DNA of 64,000 nt from Hanleya hanleyi (GCA_036873755.1 JAVTVY010018829.1:1-64000), one strand, 5' to 3'. Shown: positions 1-7,289, counted from the stretch's first letter. Notes: generated from the sequence alone by a model not told the origin. Numbers and translations: made by a program.

Positions 1-600
1 AATGGGGACCACCCGTAACAGAGGTGTGTTGATATTGCCCACGATGTGGTTGTCCACCACGTCCGAGTAGACGCAGAGTCCGTACATACCCGACTTCATA
101 TCCATCGGCATCTCGCCATGGTGTTCGGTGGGACCAGCGAACGTCTTTAGATCGAAACCCAGCATTTGCTGTAGGATAGGACTCAGTACGACACTCGCCT
201 TGCCGGTCACGATAAGCTCTGCCTTGTCGTTGTCTGCGTTGTAATCGAAGTCCACGTGATTCTTGAAGGGATAGACTTTGATGGGTCTTGAAGTATTCGT
301 CACCCCCCGTAGCGCCATATAATGCATCAGTCTTGACAGCCCACCCATGAACTCTTTGGGGGTATCGTATTGGCCTTCGGGCAGGGTGAGTCGGGTGTTT
401 TTGCCTTCGTAGGTCACCTCGTACCACACTTCATTGGCTCGCACGTTGTACCACGAGTAAGGGTATTGGATATCCACAAGGCCACATTCCCACCGGCCAG
501 GTAAATGCAACGGTTGCGGTAACTGAGTGACGTACTTGGCCACGGTGTTGTCAGGAAACACATCCAGCGAACTGTTACTGGGTAGAGTGAGGTAAAACAT
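1..600 (-). CDS. Penton-like / minor capsid protein of an adintovirus-Polinton (partial)
   Basis: The minus strand is open from an ATG at 600 to the window edge (200 codons, C-terminus missing). The protein begins MFYLTLPSNSS and continues with GRWECGLVDIQYPYSWYNV, then a beta-rich stretch with no membrane segment or signal peptide. I recognise this opening and the 'W..GL.DIQYP..WYNV' block from conserved capsid-region proteins of Polinton/adintovirus elements in invertebrates. The penton (single jelly-roll vertex protein) assignment is an inference from family resemblance and gene order, not from a structure. It lies just downstream of the minor virion protein gene, as expected for a late structural cluster. 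No frame break is seen in the visible part, unlike the neighbouring genes. It could instead be another minor capsid protein. Confidence 0.6.
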   Translation of the reverse strand, partial: MFYLTLPSNSSLDVFPDNTVAKYVTQLPQPLHLPGRWECGLVDIQYPYSWYNVRANEVWYEVTYEGKNTRLTLPEGQYDTPKEFMGGLSRLMHYMALRGVTNTSRPIKVYPFKNHVDFDYNADNDKAELIVTGKASVVLSPILQQMLGFDLKTFAGPTEHHGEMPMDMKSGMYGLCVYSDVVDNHIVGNINTPLLRVVPI

Positions 601-633
601 GGCGACTGAGCTGTCCTGCTGCTGCTGTTGGTT

Positions 634-1486
634 TTAATAGGTGTTCCAGGCCTTGGGCGGTTGTGTCCGGCGTCGTGTTCGTCGCGTTGACTTGCTACGT
701 GTCACGGCTCTGGAGATGTGGGGTGTCCTGATCAAGGGTGGTTTTTTAAAGGTCTGAAAAGAAGGTGCCCGTTGTGGTGGTGGTGGAGTTTTGGGGGGTG
801 ACTCCGGTTCCCAGTCGGATTCCCAAGAAGGTTGTGGTGAGAGTCGTGGTGCACGAGTCGGTGATTGCATAAAGGCCCAGCGGTGGGGGTTCCCCACCAA
901 TTCCTGTGGTACATGCATGTCTTTCAAGCCTTGAGCGAAGACCTCCCATCCTCGAGGATCGGTGTGCGATCTGCGTTGACGCATCAGATCATTCACTAAA
1001 TCCGTCATGTGGGTGCCGGGGACCACCTGATTCTGTACCAGGAGTTCCGCCTTTATCATTCCAAGTCATGTTAGGATTCTGTTTCATCCGTTGTAATACC
1101 AGGCCAGCTTGTTTCTTGAACGAGGCAGGTACACTCTTCAGCACTTCGTCTTCCATCCACTGTGGGGCTGTGGGGGCTACCCCACCCGGCTGTTGGAACG
1201 GTGCTGAGGTCGGCGGTCTGTCACGTGGTGGTGGTGGTGGTGGTGGTGGTGCTGTTGCTGGGGTAGAGCGAGTTTTGTATTGGTCCGTGAACGTCATGTA
1301 CCATTGAAGCGTCTCATTGTACCGTTGTACTTTCTCACTGTCGCTTAATCCCGGTCTCTGTAAGATCTGTTGCATCTCTCCATCGAGGGTGTTTATGGTC
1401 TTCACCGTAGGTGGCACAGGGTAGGGTGATTGGAGGTTTTGCAGGAACCGTGGTTCGACGAGGACCATTTTTTTCGTGTGGTTCAT
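634..1486 (-). pseudogene. Minor virion protein of the Polinton/adintovirus, split by a frameshift
   Basis: Two overlapping minus-strand frames together look like one conserved protein. The upstream frame (1486 to 989) starts MNHTKKMVLVEPRF and has a proline run and the block PQWMEDEVLKSVPASFKKQA. The downstream frame (stop at 634) carries PGTHMTDLVNDLMRQRR, PQELVGNPHRWAFM and a basic, Pro-rich tail. I know these blocks as consecutive parts of one Polinton late-region protein. The switch falls at about 1,040-1,060, in a G/A-rich stretch, and equals one extra nucleotide in the upstream frame. The start codon overlaps the stop of the pX-like gene (ATGA, 1483-1486), suggesting one late transcript. 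A fixed mutation is most likely; programmed frameshifting or a sequencing error cannot be excluded. The precise virion role is unknown to me. Confidence 0.6.
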
Positions 1487-1827
1487 TGTCGGCCGAAGAG
1501 CCCACCCAATACTGGACCCAATACGGAAGCGGCCAACGGTGCTAAGATGGCCCCGAGAAAGCCGCCTTTCTGTAACGCCTTTTTCTTTTGTGTTTGAGGG
1601 ACCCGCTTGTGGACTAGGGTTCGGAGACCTGTCTTATGCTTGGCCAACTTGGTCTTCTGAGCCGGAGTCAGTGGTACGTTGCCTTTTAACAGGTTGTACC
1701 CGATTTCGCACAGACAGCGTACAAGGTCAGGGTCCGCACCGCGTACAATGGTTCGGACCAACTCGGGTGGGGCCGTCTTCAATACACGGAGCGTCGGAGC
1801 GTGCTTCCGTACTCGTGCAGACATCAT
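1483..1827 (-). CDS. pX-like basic virion core peptide with hydrophobic C-terminus
   Basis: About 115 residues, strongly basic in the middle (PAQKTKLAKHKTGLRTLVHK, then KKKALQKGG) and ending in a hydrophobic Gly/Ala/Leu-rich segment, GAILAPLAASVLGPVLGGLF. This basic-then-membrane-active layout is typical of the adenovirus pX/pVI-like core peptides described for adintoviruses and Polintons. In-frame ATGs occur at 1827 and 1824; the longer listed frame begins at a non-ATG codon and is not used. A TATA-like run (GATAAAAAG) lies about 35 bp upstream. The stop codon overlaps the ATG of the next gene. The call rests on composition and position, so another small virion protein is possible. Confidence 0.55.
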   Translation of the reverse strand: MMSARVRKHAPTLRVLKTAPPELVRTIVRGADPDLVRCLCEIGYNLLKGNVPLTPAQKTKLAKHKTGLRTLVHKRVPQTQKKKALQKGGFLGAILAPLAASVLGPVLGGLFGRQ

Positions 1828-1972
1828 GTACAACTAATGCTAGAACCCACAACTCTGCTCTTTTTATCTACCTCAGAGACAAAGTCAACCATGCTGTGGT
1901 ATTCATTCTTTTTATTATCCCCATCATCAAACACACACTCCAGCTGGGGGCGCCACTGTGGACGTGTTTACA

Positions 1973-2580
1973 TTATTTTTGTATGTACACGTGGTGGGTC
2001 TCTCCGGGAAAGATGCCGGTCCGTAGTCGAAGGTGGTCGGGGGTGGCTTGCTTGAGGTCGAAGAGCATATACCTGTGCTGAGGGGTTGTGGCATCTTTAA
2101 AGGCTTTCAACGCAAACGGTGTGCGGCCGGGATACATCTGTCTCGCCAGGTGCAGCAGTTGAGTGGTATCTCTCGGTTTTTGAAGACCACCAGGTAGTGG
2201 GCATTTAAGCTGATGTTCCGATGTTCTTTGTTTTTACTGAACAGATTCTGCACAATGTAGATGATGCTGAGCCGTCGATGGTGGCTGCCTTTGGTAAAGA
2301 GTTGGGTCACCCGACTGTCCGTCTCCGCCATGAGATCATCCAGAACCACCGAGGTGTCGGGTTCCAAATCGGCAAGGTTGGGTAGGCCTTCCACGAACGT
2401 GATGTGGGGCATTGCTGCATACACTTCCTGCCATTCTCCGTAACACCACACGACTCGAGCAATAGGTGGGGTGATCATGCTGTCGGCGTGTTGAAGGAGC
2501 TTCCTGACGAAGTGCGTTTTGCCGGAACCCGTCGGCCCTGCGATGACGCAAGCGAAGGGATGCTGCCACCCAGGGTCCAT
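1973..2580 (-). pseudogene. FtsK/A32-type genome packaging ATPase, frameshifted near its C-terminus
   Basis: From the ATG at 2580 the protein shows a Walker A motif, AGPTGSGKTHFVRKLL, and a Walker B-like block, TSVVLDDLMAE, with the later FTKGSHHRRLSIIYIVQN region. These are hallmarks of the HerA/FtsK (poxvirus A32-like) packaging ATPases of Polintons and adintoviruses. After residue ~135 the frame runs into an unrelated tail and stops at 2107. The expected C-terminal part (about 65 codons, with a Lys-Ala-Phe-Lys region and a terminal Gly-Ile-Phe-Pro-Gly-Glu block) continues in another frame to a stop at 1973-1975. The shift is about 2 nt, at a GAGAGA stretch near 2,175. Its N-terminus overlaps the membrane protein gene by about 105 bp in another frame. 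The copy is probably non-functional. Confidence 0.85.
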
Positions 2581-3053
2581 GGTTCGAGGTGTATCCGTTG
2601 TCGTGGTAACCCGCTCTTGTAAATTTCGTACGAGTGAACTGGAGTGGTGGTGGGTACAACGTCGGTCGTCGTTGTCTGTTCACTGTCAGGGATGGTGCTG
2701 GGGGTGGGTACAACGTGGGTCGTCGGTGTCGGTTCACTGTGAGGGATGAAATCCGGTGGGTGTTCAGACGTAGTCGATGTACTTGGTGTAGGTGTAGAGC
2801 TTACACTCGTTGTGGCTTGTACACGGGGTGTGGTGGTGATGACTGGGCTCGATACGACTGGTGCTCTCTGTAGACCGGTTTCACTGGTGGCTGGTGTTTT
2901 CAGTTGGTTAAGTAACGTGCTGACATAGGCTACGTCGTAAAACACACCTCCGTACAACACACTCAGCAGGGTTAGCAATAGCACCCCAAAGCCCACTTGT
3001 GCTTTGCGCGTTTTGGGAGACGCTGTCTTCAGAGGCAGCTGCTGTTGGTCCAT
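2475..3053 (-). CDS. Single-pass membrane protein with Thr/Ser/Pro-rich stalk (element-encoded, unknown function)
   Basis: I place the start at the ATG at 3053 (MDQQQLPLKTASPKTRKAQ) rather than the in-frame ATG at 3167, because a TATAAA box lies at 3108-3103, 50 bp before it. The longer start would overlap the integrase C-terminus. A short basic N-terminus is followed by one transmembrane helix (VGFGVLLLTLLSVLYGGVFY). Next comes a roughly 100-residue Thr/Ser/Pro stalk with repeats of the type PTTHVVPTPST and TTTDVVPTTTP, which looks heavily O-glycosylated. A type II orientation is inferred. The last ~35 codons overlap the ATPase gene. I do not recognise a family. Surface glycoproteins of this sort are plausible for a virus-like element, but nothing in the sequence proves that role. 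Confidence 0.55.
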   Translation of the reverse strand: MDQQQLPLKTASPKTRKAQVGFGVLLLTLLSVLYGGVFYDVAYVSTLLNQLKTPATSETGLQRAPVVSSPVITTTPRVQATTSVSSTPTPSTSTTSEHPPDFIPHSEPTPTTHVVPTPSTIPDSEQTTTTDVVPTTTPVHSYEIYKSGLPRQRIHLEPWTLGGSIPSLASSQGRRVPAKRTSSGSSFNTPTA

Positions 3054-3102
3054 AGCACTGTGGTCGGACGTGGAATGAAGGAGGACGGCAGTGGTGTCTG
3101 GC

Positions 3103-3108
3103 TTTATA
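3103..3108 (-). promoter_or_regulatory. TATA box of the membrane protein gene
   Basis: TATAAA on the minus strand, 50 bp before the ATG at 3053. It contains the TAA stop of the integrase gene, so the two genes share these bases. Confidence 0.6.
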
Positions 3109-4199
3109 GTCGTTTCACCTGGTTGGCTGCGACCCAGGAATTGAAGGAACTGGGCCAACCTTGCCATTTCACGAAATGAAACAGTTTGCCACGTCGACGT
3201 TCCGTTTTCAAAATCTGCTCCACCGTGTAGTAGTCTTGCTGTGTTTTTACAGCAGGCTGTAATTCCGTCTCGTAAAACGTCCCCAGCAACGTTTCCCCTT
3301 GGAGATCTTCCAGTTCATAGACTCGCCGCTGTCGGGGTAGGCGCCGTTTAATCAGGAAGTGCTCATCGCTCCAGCTGGGCAAGTAACTTTTCCCGAACTT
3401 GCCCTTGACTTTACTGATCCGTACAGGATCCCCGACCTTGTACACCGCCTTCGTCGTTCGCTGCGATGGCCTGGGGTACAAGACACGCCGGACTTGGGCT
3501 TCATTGCGTTGGGTCACGGTAATGGGGGCTCTCTCTATACTTCGATGATAGGCTCGATTGTAACCCCTCACCAGTTTCGGGAGAACATCGATGTACCGCC
3601 TTGTATTCTTAAATCCTACTCACTCACTCACTATAGGTGAAATATTTATACATGCGGCCTTTGAATGTCCTGTTGAACCTCTCCACCACGGAAGCCTTGG
3701 TCTCGTTGTACGTATGGAAGAAAAACACCTTCTGTTTCTTGAGAAAGGCTGGGAACGGTCTGTTGAGGAATTCCGTGCCTTCGTCGGTTTGCAAATACAA
3801 AGGTTTGCGCCCGGTCTTGAAGATGTCTTTGAACGCCGCTATGAGATTTGCCCCCGTTTTCGTCCGGATGGGTACCACCCACGCATACTTGGATAGGATA
3901 TCTATGCACGTCAAGATATACCGATTCTCATCGTTGTGTTTGGCAAAGGCGCTCATATCGACCAAATCCGCTTGCCACTGGACATCTATTCCTCCCACGA
4001 TGACCCGGTTCCGTAGAAAATGGCGAAGGACAGATCGATGTAAGGTATAGGTGTCTTGTTTTCTTAACCAATCTCGGACTTGGGCACGTTGTATCCCCTG
4101 GGGTTTGGCCGCTCGATAGAGAGCCGACAATGCACTATAGGCCACCGGACTGTCGGGACTGTAGTATAAGTTATCCAACACCTTTTCCCAGCGCTTCAT
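3104..4199 (-). pseudogene. Polinton/adintovirus retroviral-type integrase with C-terminal chromodomain, interrupted
   Basis: The first frame (4199 to 3624) holds an N-terminal helical part and the rve core. Candidate catalytic residues are Asp78 (WQADLVDM), Asp139 (LQTDEGTEF) and Glu173 (ASVVERFNR), a D-D-33-E spacing. The second frame (3571 to 3104, with its open reading beginning before 3600) continues with the linker, an SH3-like basic region (YKVGDPVRISKVKGKFGKSY) and a chromodomain ending FHFVKWQGWPSSFNSWVAA. The two parts are separated by about 22 extra bases (near 3611-3632) that add a stop and shift the frame. The stop codon TAA at 3104-3106 lies inside the TATA box of the next gene. 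Such enzymes insert Polintons with ~6-bp target duplications. This copy should be inactive unless the insert is removed. Confidence 0.9.
3611..3632. repeat. 22-bp insertion in the integrase gene resembling a SINE tail
   Basis: Read on the plus strand the extra bases are AAATCCT followed by (ACTC)n. The tail of the host SINEs at 40,010-40,037 and 46,065-46,092 has the same build: a TTAAAYTCTATT-type stretch followed by CACTCACTCACT. The flanking integrase codons join cleanly if the segment is left out. It could be an extremely 5'-truncated SINE insertion or local slippage of a tetranucleotide. Confidence 0.5.
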
Positions 4200-4226
4200 G
4201 GTGACAAATGATGATGGACCCTGGCT

Positions 4227-4697
4227 CTATCGTTTATTTATAACGGGTATATCTTGGGCCGGAGTTTCTTTCTTATTTTCTTCGTGGGCTTCCACAGTGG
4301 CCATGGTAAATGACCAGTCCAACTCGTCTGATGATTGCTTGATAAGCACTTCATCCACATCTACCACGGCATCTTCCAATGCAGACCATAGATCAGGGTG
4401 AAGGGTAAAATGCACTGTACCTCCATCTAGCCGAGCCAATTGAGCAAAGAAAGGGCCGCGTCGGATGTACACATCGTGACACAAGTGAATGAGGTCGCCG
4501 TCCAGTTCACCAGACAACACCCGTTTGAATTTGGTCCAGCCCTCCCGGGACAGACGAATGTGGGCCGGGCACGGTTGTGTAAGGTCCGCATCACAGATGT
4601 CTCCCACCTCCTCCATGATATCGACCTTATCCGCATACACGTGCAGGAAAACCTCGGAGGTCAAGCTGAAATACGCCAGTACTATATGCTCCGTCAT
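4227..4697 (-). CDS. Small element-encoded protein B, PC4-like (candidate ssDNA-binding/transcription cofactor)
   Basis: About 156 residues from the ATG at 4697. The longer frame starts at 4727, only ~10 bp from the TATA box at 4744-4737, so 4697 (40 bp away) is preferred; it also aligns with the start of its paralog A. The core shares with A the blocks HVYxDKV, GWTKFKRVLSxELDGxLIH and PDLWSALE. Each half has the pattern hydrophobic-T-L-x4-W-x2-L/F: 'IRLSREGWTKFKRVL' and 'FTLHPDLWSALEDAV'. These resemble the end of PC4 (p15) DNA-binding domains, where a strand leads into a helix with a conserved Trp. PC4 proteins bind single-stranded DNA. The acidic, Glu-rich C-terminal tail is a further PC4/SSB-like trait. 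The family call is inference. Confidence 0.5.
   Translation of the reverse strand: MTEHIVLAYFSLTSEVFLHVYADKVDIMEEVGDICDADLTQPCPAHIRLSREGWTKFKRVLSGELDGDLIHLCHDVYIRRGPFFAQLARLDGGTVHFTLHPDLWSALEDAVVDVDEVLIKQSSDELDWSFTMATVEAHEENKKETPAQDIPVINKR
4235..4242 (-). promoter_or_regulatory. TATA box of the integrase gene
   Basis: TATAAATA on the minus strand, 36 bp before the integrase ATG at 4199. It sits inside the last codons of the upstream small gene (stop at 4227). Confidence 0.65.
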
Positions 4698-4736
4698 GGT
4701 CAGTACGTGAATGGTACCAGATTTCACTGTCTCTCG

Positions 4737-4744
4737 TATTTATA
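4737..4744 (-). promoter_or_regulatory. TATA box of small protein B gene
   Basis: TATAAATA followed by CGAGA on the minus strand, 40 bp before the ATG at 4697. The same word plus CGAG occurs before paralog A, so promoter and gene appear to have been duplicated together. Confidence 0.65.
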
Positions 4745-4769
4745 GGGAGAACCCCGTGAGATCAAAGGA

Positions 4770-5273
4770 TCAGGTGGTCATGTCACTGGGCTGACTGAAT
4801 CTAGCCGGGTAATCAATGGCATCGTCGTCGGGTTCATGGCTAGACAGTTGTTCATGGGGTTCAGCCAGCGCGTCCTCAATAGCACGAGCCCACCCCAACT
4901 GGTGTGATGATCGCTCGTCCGGTGTAAACAGCTGGTCCACAATAGGCACCACTTTCTCCAAGGCTGACCACAGATCGGGGTCTAAGGTGAAGCCTCGCGT
5001 AGCATCTTGGTAGCGGCCCAGGCGTAGGAAGAAGGTTGCACGGTATACGTAGATGGCATTGTCTATGTGGATGAGGTTTCCGTCGAGCTCGCTGCTCAAC
5101 ACCCGTTTAAATTTGGTCCAGCCGTCACGAGGTAGCGTAACCGTATTCGATAAGGTCTCAGCGGGCGCCCAGCAAATATCTCCACGGTCTTCCACCAGGG
5201 TGACTTTATCTTCATAGACGTGTAACCCCACCCGGGGTGTAAGGGGCAGAATGGCTCGTAGGACGGGTGACAT
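4770..5273 (-). CDS. Small element-encoded protein A, PC4-like paralog of protein B
   Basis: About 167 residues from the ATG at 5273 (MSPVLRAILPLTPRVGLHVY). The longer open frame to 5309 begins with a non-ATG codon and is not used. It has two PC4-like halves: 'VTLPRDGWTKFKRVLSSELDG' within residues ~45-65, and 'RGFTLDPDLWSALEKVVPIV' within ~95-115, the latter preceded by the strand-like IYVYRATFFLRLGRY. The second half resembles the PC4 motif of a Gly, a Ser/Thr-Leu pair and a helix with Trp. The C-terminus is acidic (EPDDDAIDY). It sits directly upstream of paralog B with its own TATA box. Plausible roles are a single-stranded DNA-binding protein for protein-primed replication or a late transcription cofactor; neither is shown. 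Confidence 0.5.
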   Translation of the reverse strand: MSPVLRAILPLTPRVGLHVYEDKVTLVEDRGDICWAPAETLSNTVTLPRDGWTKFKRVLSSELDGNLIHIDNAIYVYRATFFLRLGRYQDATRGFTLDPDLWSALEKVVPIVDQLFTPDERSSHQLGWARAIEDALAEPHEQLSSHEPDDDAIDYPARFSQPSDMTT

Positions 5274-5324
5274 GCTTGCTCCAAATGTCGAACGGTGAGT
5301 GACACACACTCTGTCTCACCCTCG

Positions 5325-5332
5325 TATTTATA
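5325..5332 (-). promoter_or_regulatory. TATA box of small protein A gene
   Basis: TATAAATA followed by CGAG on the minus strand, 52 bp before the ATG at 5273. Confidence 0.6.
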
Positions 5333-5341
5333 GTCCCACTG

Positions 5342-5668
5342 TCAATACCACAGCGCCAGGGTCAATAGGGCACAGACTAGTGTGAGGCCAACCAGCCGGC
5401 GCTGGTTCCGGCGTGAGCGCTCCTGGTCCATAGCCCGAGCATCAAGGATGGCTGTCATAGTCCAGTAGTGGTGAGTGATGGCACGCCTCTCCATCGAGTG
5501 CACTCTGTGGAGGACCGCTTCTGTGATCTCGTTCAGGATCTGGCGTCGTCCTTCGTTGTCGTCGCCATCTGCAAACATGGACCGGACCACTGCTCGGTAA
5601 CCCGTGAATGAATTCACCGCGGTGGCATGCTGTAAAATGCGAGTCGCACAGGGCTGGATCTCCGTCAT
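5342..5668 (-). CDS. Tail-anchored small helical protein (unknown)
   Basis: 108 residues from the ATG at 5668, with a TATA box 47 bp upstream. The body is predicted helical and polar; the last 19 residues (RRLVGLTLVCALLTLALWY) form a C-terminal membrane anchor preceded by Arg residues, with no signal peptide. This is a tail-anchor topology for the outer mitochondrial or ER membrane. A central stretch, RSMFADGDDNEGRRQIL, loosely recalls the BH1 loop of Bcl-2 proteins, and a Bcl-2-like regulator would fit both the topology and a virus, but the match is weak. It is the first gene of the leftward cluster, beside the divergent control region, so it may be expressed early. I do not recognise a family with confidence. 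Confidence 0.5.
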   Translation of the reverse strand: MTEIQPCATRILQHATAVNSFTGYRAVVRSMFADGDDNEGRRQILNEITEAVLHRVHSMERRAITHHYWTMTAILDARAMDQERSRRNQRRLVGLTLVCALLTLALWY

Positions 5669-5714
5669 GGCTTTGCAACCGTAGAAATGAAAGTGTGGGA
5701 TCCAGAGAGACGTG

Positions 5715-5721
5715 TTTTATA
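5715..5721 (-). promoter_or_regulatory. TATA box of the tail-anchored protein gene
   Basis: TATAAAA on the minus strand, 47 bp before the ATG at 5668. Confidence 0.6.
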
Positions 5722-5900
5722 GACCAGATGTAGGTCTACGGGTGTAGTCCGTGATACGTACTATTCTGATGGGTTAGTGCAAAAAAGGGAGCAACAACAA
5801 CAACACAGATTACAGGTCAATCCTTTTTATTATGCGTGAACATCATAGGAATGCATGTACTGACCTGTCTGTGTGGGTTTCCCACAATGGCGTTCACCTT

Positions 5901-5996
5901 CGTGTCTTTTTGGGTACGTCCGTGTCTTTTCGTTAAAGTCCGTGTATTTTCGGTAAAGTCCGTGTCTTTTCGGATCGGTGACGTCCGTGTCTATCA
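5901..5996. repeat. 20-bp tandem repeat in the divergent control region
   Basis: Almost five copies of CGTGTCTTTTCGGTAAAGTC begin at 5901, 5921, 5941, 5961 and 5986, the last spacing stretched by 5 bp. The block lies between the leftward gene cluster and the rightward zinc-finger gene, 110-200 bp upstream of the latter's TATA box. The core 'AAAGTCCG' recurs near 8,597 and 8,754. An enhancer or replication-control role is inferred from position only. Confidence 0.6.
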
Positions 5997-6105
5997 TCCG
6001 GGTACTTCGCGTCTGCGCAATGCGGCTCAGTCGTACACCAGTACGCCAGTCTCGATCCTCCACTTGGGGTAGAGTGTGCTAAAAATAGATTACCAGCTAG
6101 CGTGC

Positions 6106-6112
6106 TATAAAA
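6106..6112 (+). promoter_or_regulatory. TATA box of the zinc-finger gene
   Basis: TATAAAA, 47 bp before the ATG at 6159, matching the spacing seen for the leftward genes. Confidence 0.65.
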
Positions 6113-6158
6113 GGGAAGCGGCCTTGCCGTTTCATCAGACACTCTGTCAACCACCAAG

Positions 6159-7100
6159 ATGTTCACTTGCACAACTTGGCAGAAGCAGTTTACTCGTCTA
6201 GATAATTTACGACGCCACGAGGCCTCAACCCACAACGATGCACGGTATACTTGTATAACCTGCGCACGGTCATTTAATCGGGAGGATCAGTTACTGCGCC
6301 ACGAACGCTCATTCCACGAGGGCGCGACGGAACAATGTAAGGATTGTGGGCAACTCTTCAAACGACGCAGTCAGTTGAGACGGCATCAGCGTTTGATTCA
6401 TGCCCCGTCTCCACGGTTTTGGCGACAACTTCCTACTGAAGAGGAGCCGCGGAAGGTCAAACCCAGTGAAGATAAGCCCGGGGAGACGAACGCCACTGGT
6501 GATGCGATGACGGAGAGCCCGCCTATACCCACAGTTGGGAAGAGCCTGGATTTCCAGCCGGACCCCACCGTTACGGTTTCAAGTCATACGTCATACATCG
6601 AACATTTTCTGGACGAGCCCATAAATGTTCCTAGCGATCTCTTACCCGAATATCATCAAGAGAGTGACATCTCTCGGCGCCATTGGACCATGACACGGCA
6701 CTGTTTCCACCGTCATCGCCCTATTCAAGATATCTACAATTTCCCACTCACCAAGCTCACCCGTCTACGCAGCTACGTGGAAACCATCTTCAATGACCAA
6801 CCTACGGCCTTCACGTTAAATGTAGCATTTGGGTACATCTTATGCCATAAGATGACGGGTGAATTGCGCTATTTCTATTCCAGTGCCATCCACCCAGTGT
6901 ACGACCAACCGTTTACCATCATTGACCGGAGGTCACTAGAGATGATGCTGGACCAAGTGGAACAATTGGATGTCTTGGGATGGGCCCAACAACAACGACC
7001 CAACACCAAGTGGACAGTGAAGAGGGTGACCAATGTTACATTTTTCCTTACCAAGGTGATTCACCACCGCCATCCGTTGAATGCGTCACTCGTGCACTGA
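6159..7100 (+). CDS. C2H2 zinc-finger protein with a PolB-N-terminus-like domain (Polinton/adintovirus)
   Basis: 313 residues. Three C2H2 fingers occupy about residues 2-85. The first is degenerate (CTTW instead of CxxC); the second (YTCITCARSF...H..H) and third (EQCKDCGQLF...H..H) are complete. After an acidic/Pro linker, residues ~200-305 contain IYNFPLTKLTRLRSYVE, FTLNVAFGYILCHKMTGELR and WAQQQRPNTKWTVKRVTNVTFF. I recognise this domain from the region preceding DNA polymerase B in invertebrate Polinton proteins. Here the frame stops soon after it (NASLVH) and no polymerase sequence follows. Either the domain is encoded separately in this lineage or the polymerase part was lost. Fingers suggest DNA binding, perhaps at the terminal repeats. 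It is the only rightward gene of the element in view. Confidence 0.75.
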   Translation: MFTCTTWQKQFTRLDNLRRHEASTHNDARYTCITCARSFNREDQLLRHERSFHEGATEQCKDCGQLFKRRSQLRRHQRLIHAPSPRFWRQLPTEEEPRKVKPSEDKPGETNATGDAMTESPPIPTVGKSLDFQPDPTVTVSSHTSYIEHFLDEPINVPSDLLPEYHQESDISRRHWTMTRHCFHRHRPIQDIYNFPLTKLTRLRSYVETIFNDQPTAFTLNVAFGYILCHKMTGELRYFYSSAIHPVYDQPFTIIDRRSLEMMLDQVEQLDVLGWAQQQRPNTKWTVKRVTNVTFFLTKVIHHRHPLNASLVH

Positions 7101-7240
7101 TGAATACCATAACATATCGTACATACTCTCTATGTCTACATGCTGATCATTGACTTGAGCTCAGTAAACATTAAATGTGACGGTGCGTTAAAAACATGGT
7201 GTTTGATATTTCAATTTTGTTTTGCTGTGAACATACTAAA

Positions 7241-7273
7241 CATACCCAGGGCGGCTCCCCCAGCCTGGGTATG
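7241..7273. promoter_or_regulatory. Perfect 10-bp stem hairpin in the 3' region of the zinc-finger gene
   Basis: CATACCCAGG pairs with CCTGGGTATG around a 13-nt loop, 140 bp after the stop codon and just before a polyadenylation signal. It may stabilise or terminate the transcript; function is unknown. Confidence 0.5.
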
Positions 7274-7289
7274 ATGTAACATTGGGGAT

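Noticed and set aside
1476..2081. 201-codon plus-strand frame
   Set aside because: Antisense to the pX-like gene and ATPase end; no domain, and the opposite strand has clear homologous motifs.
3611..3632. Tiny GT-AG intron in the integrase
   Set aside because: A GT...AG reading of 24 nt exists but does not restore the frame and is far below any usual intron size.
5836..6072. Short frames across the divergent control region
   Set aside because: They translate the 20-bp promoter repeats and lack conservation cues.
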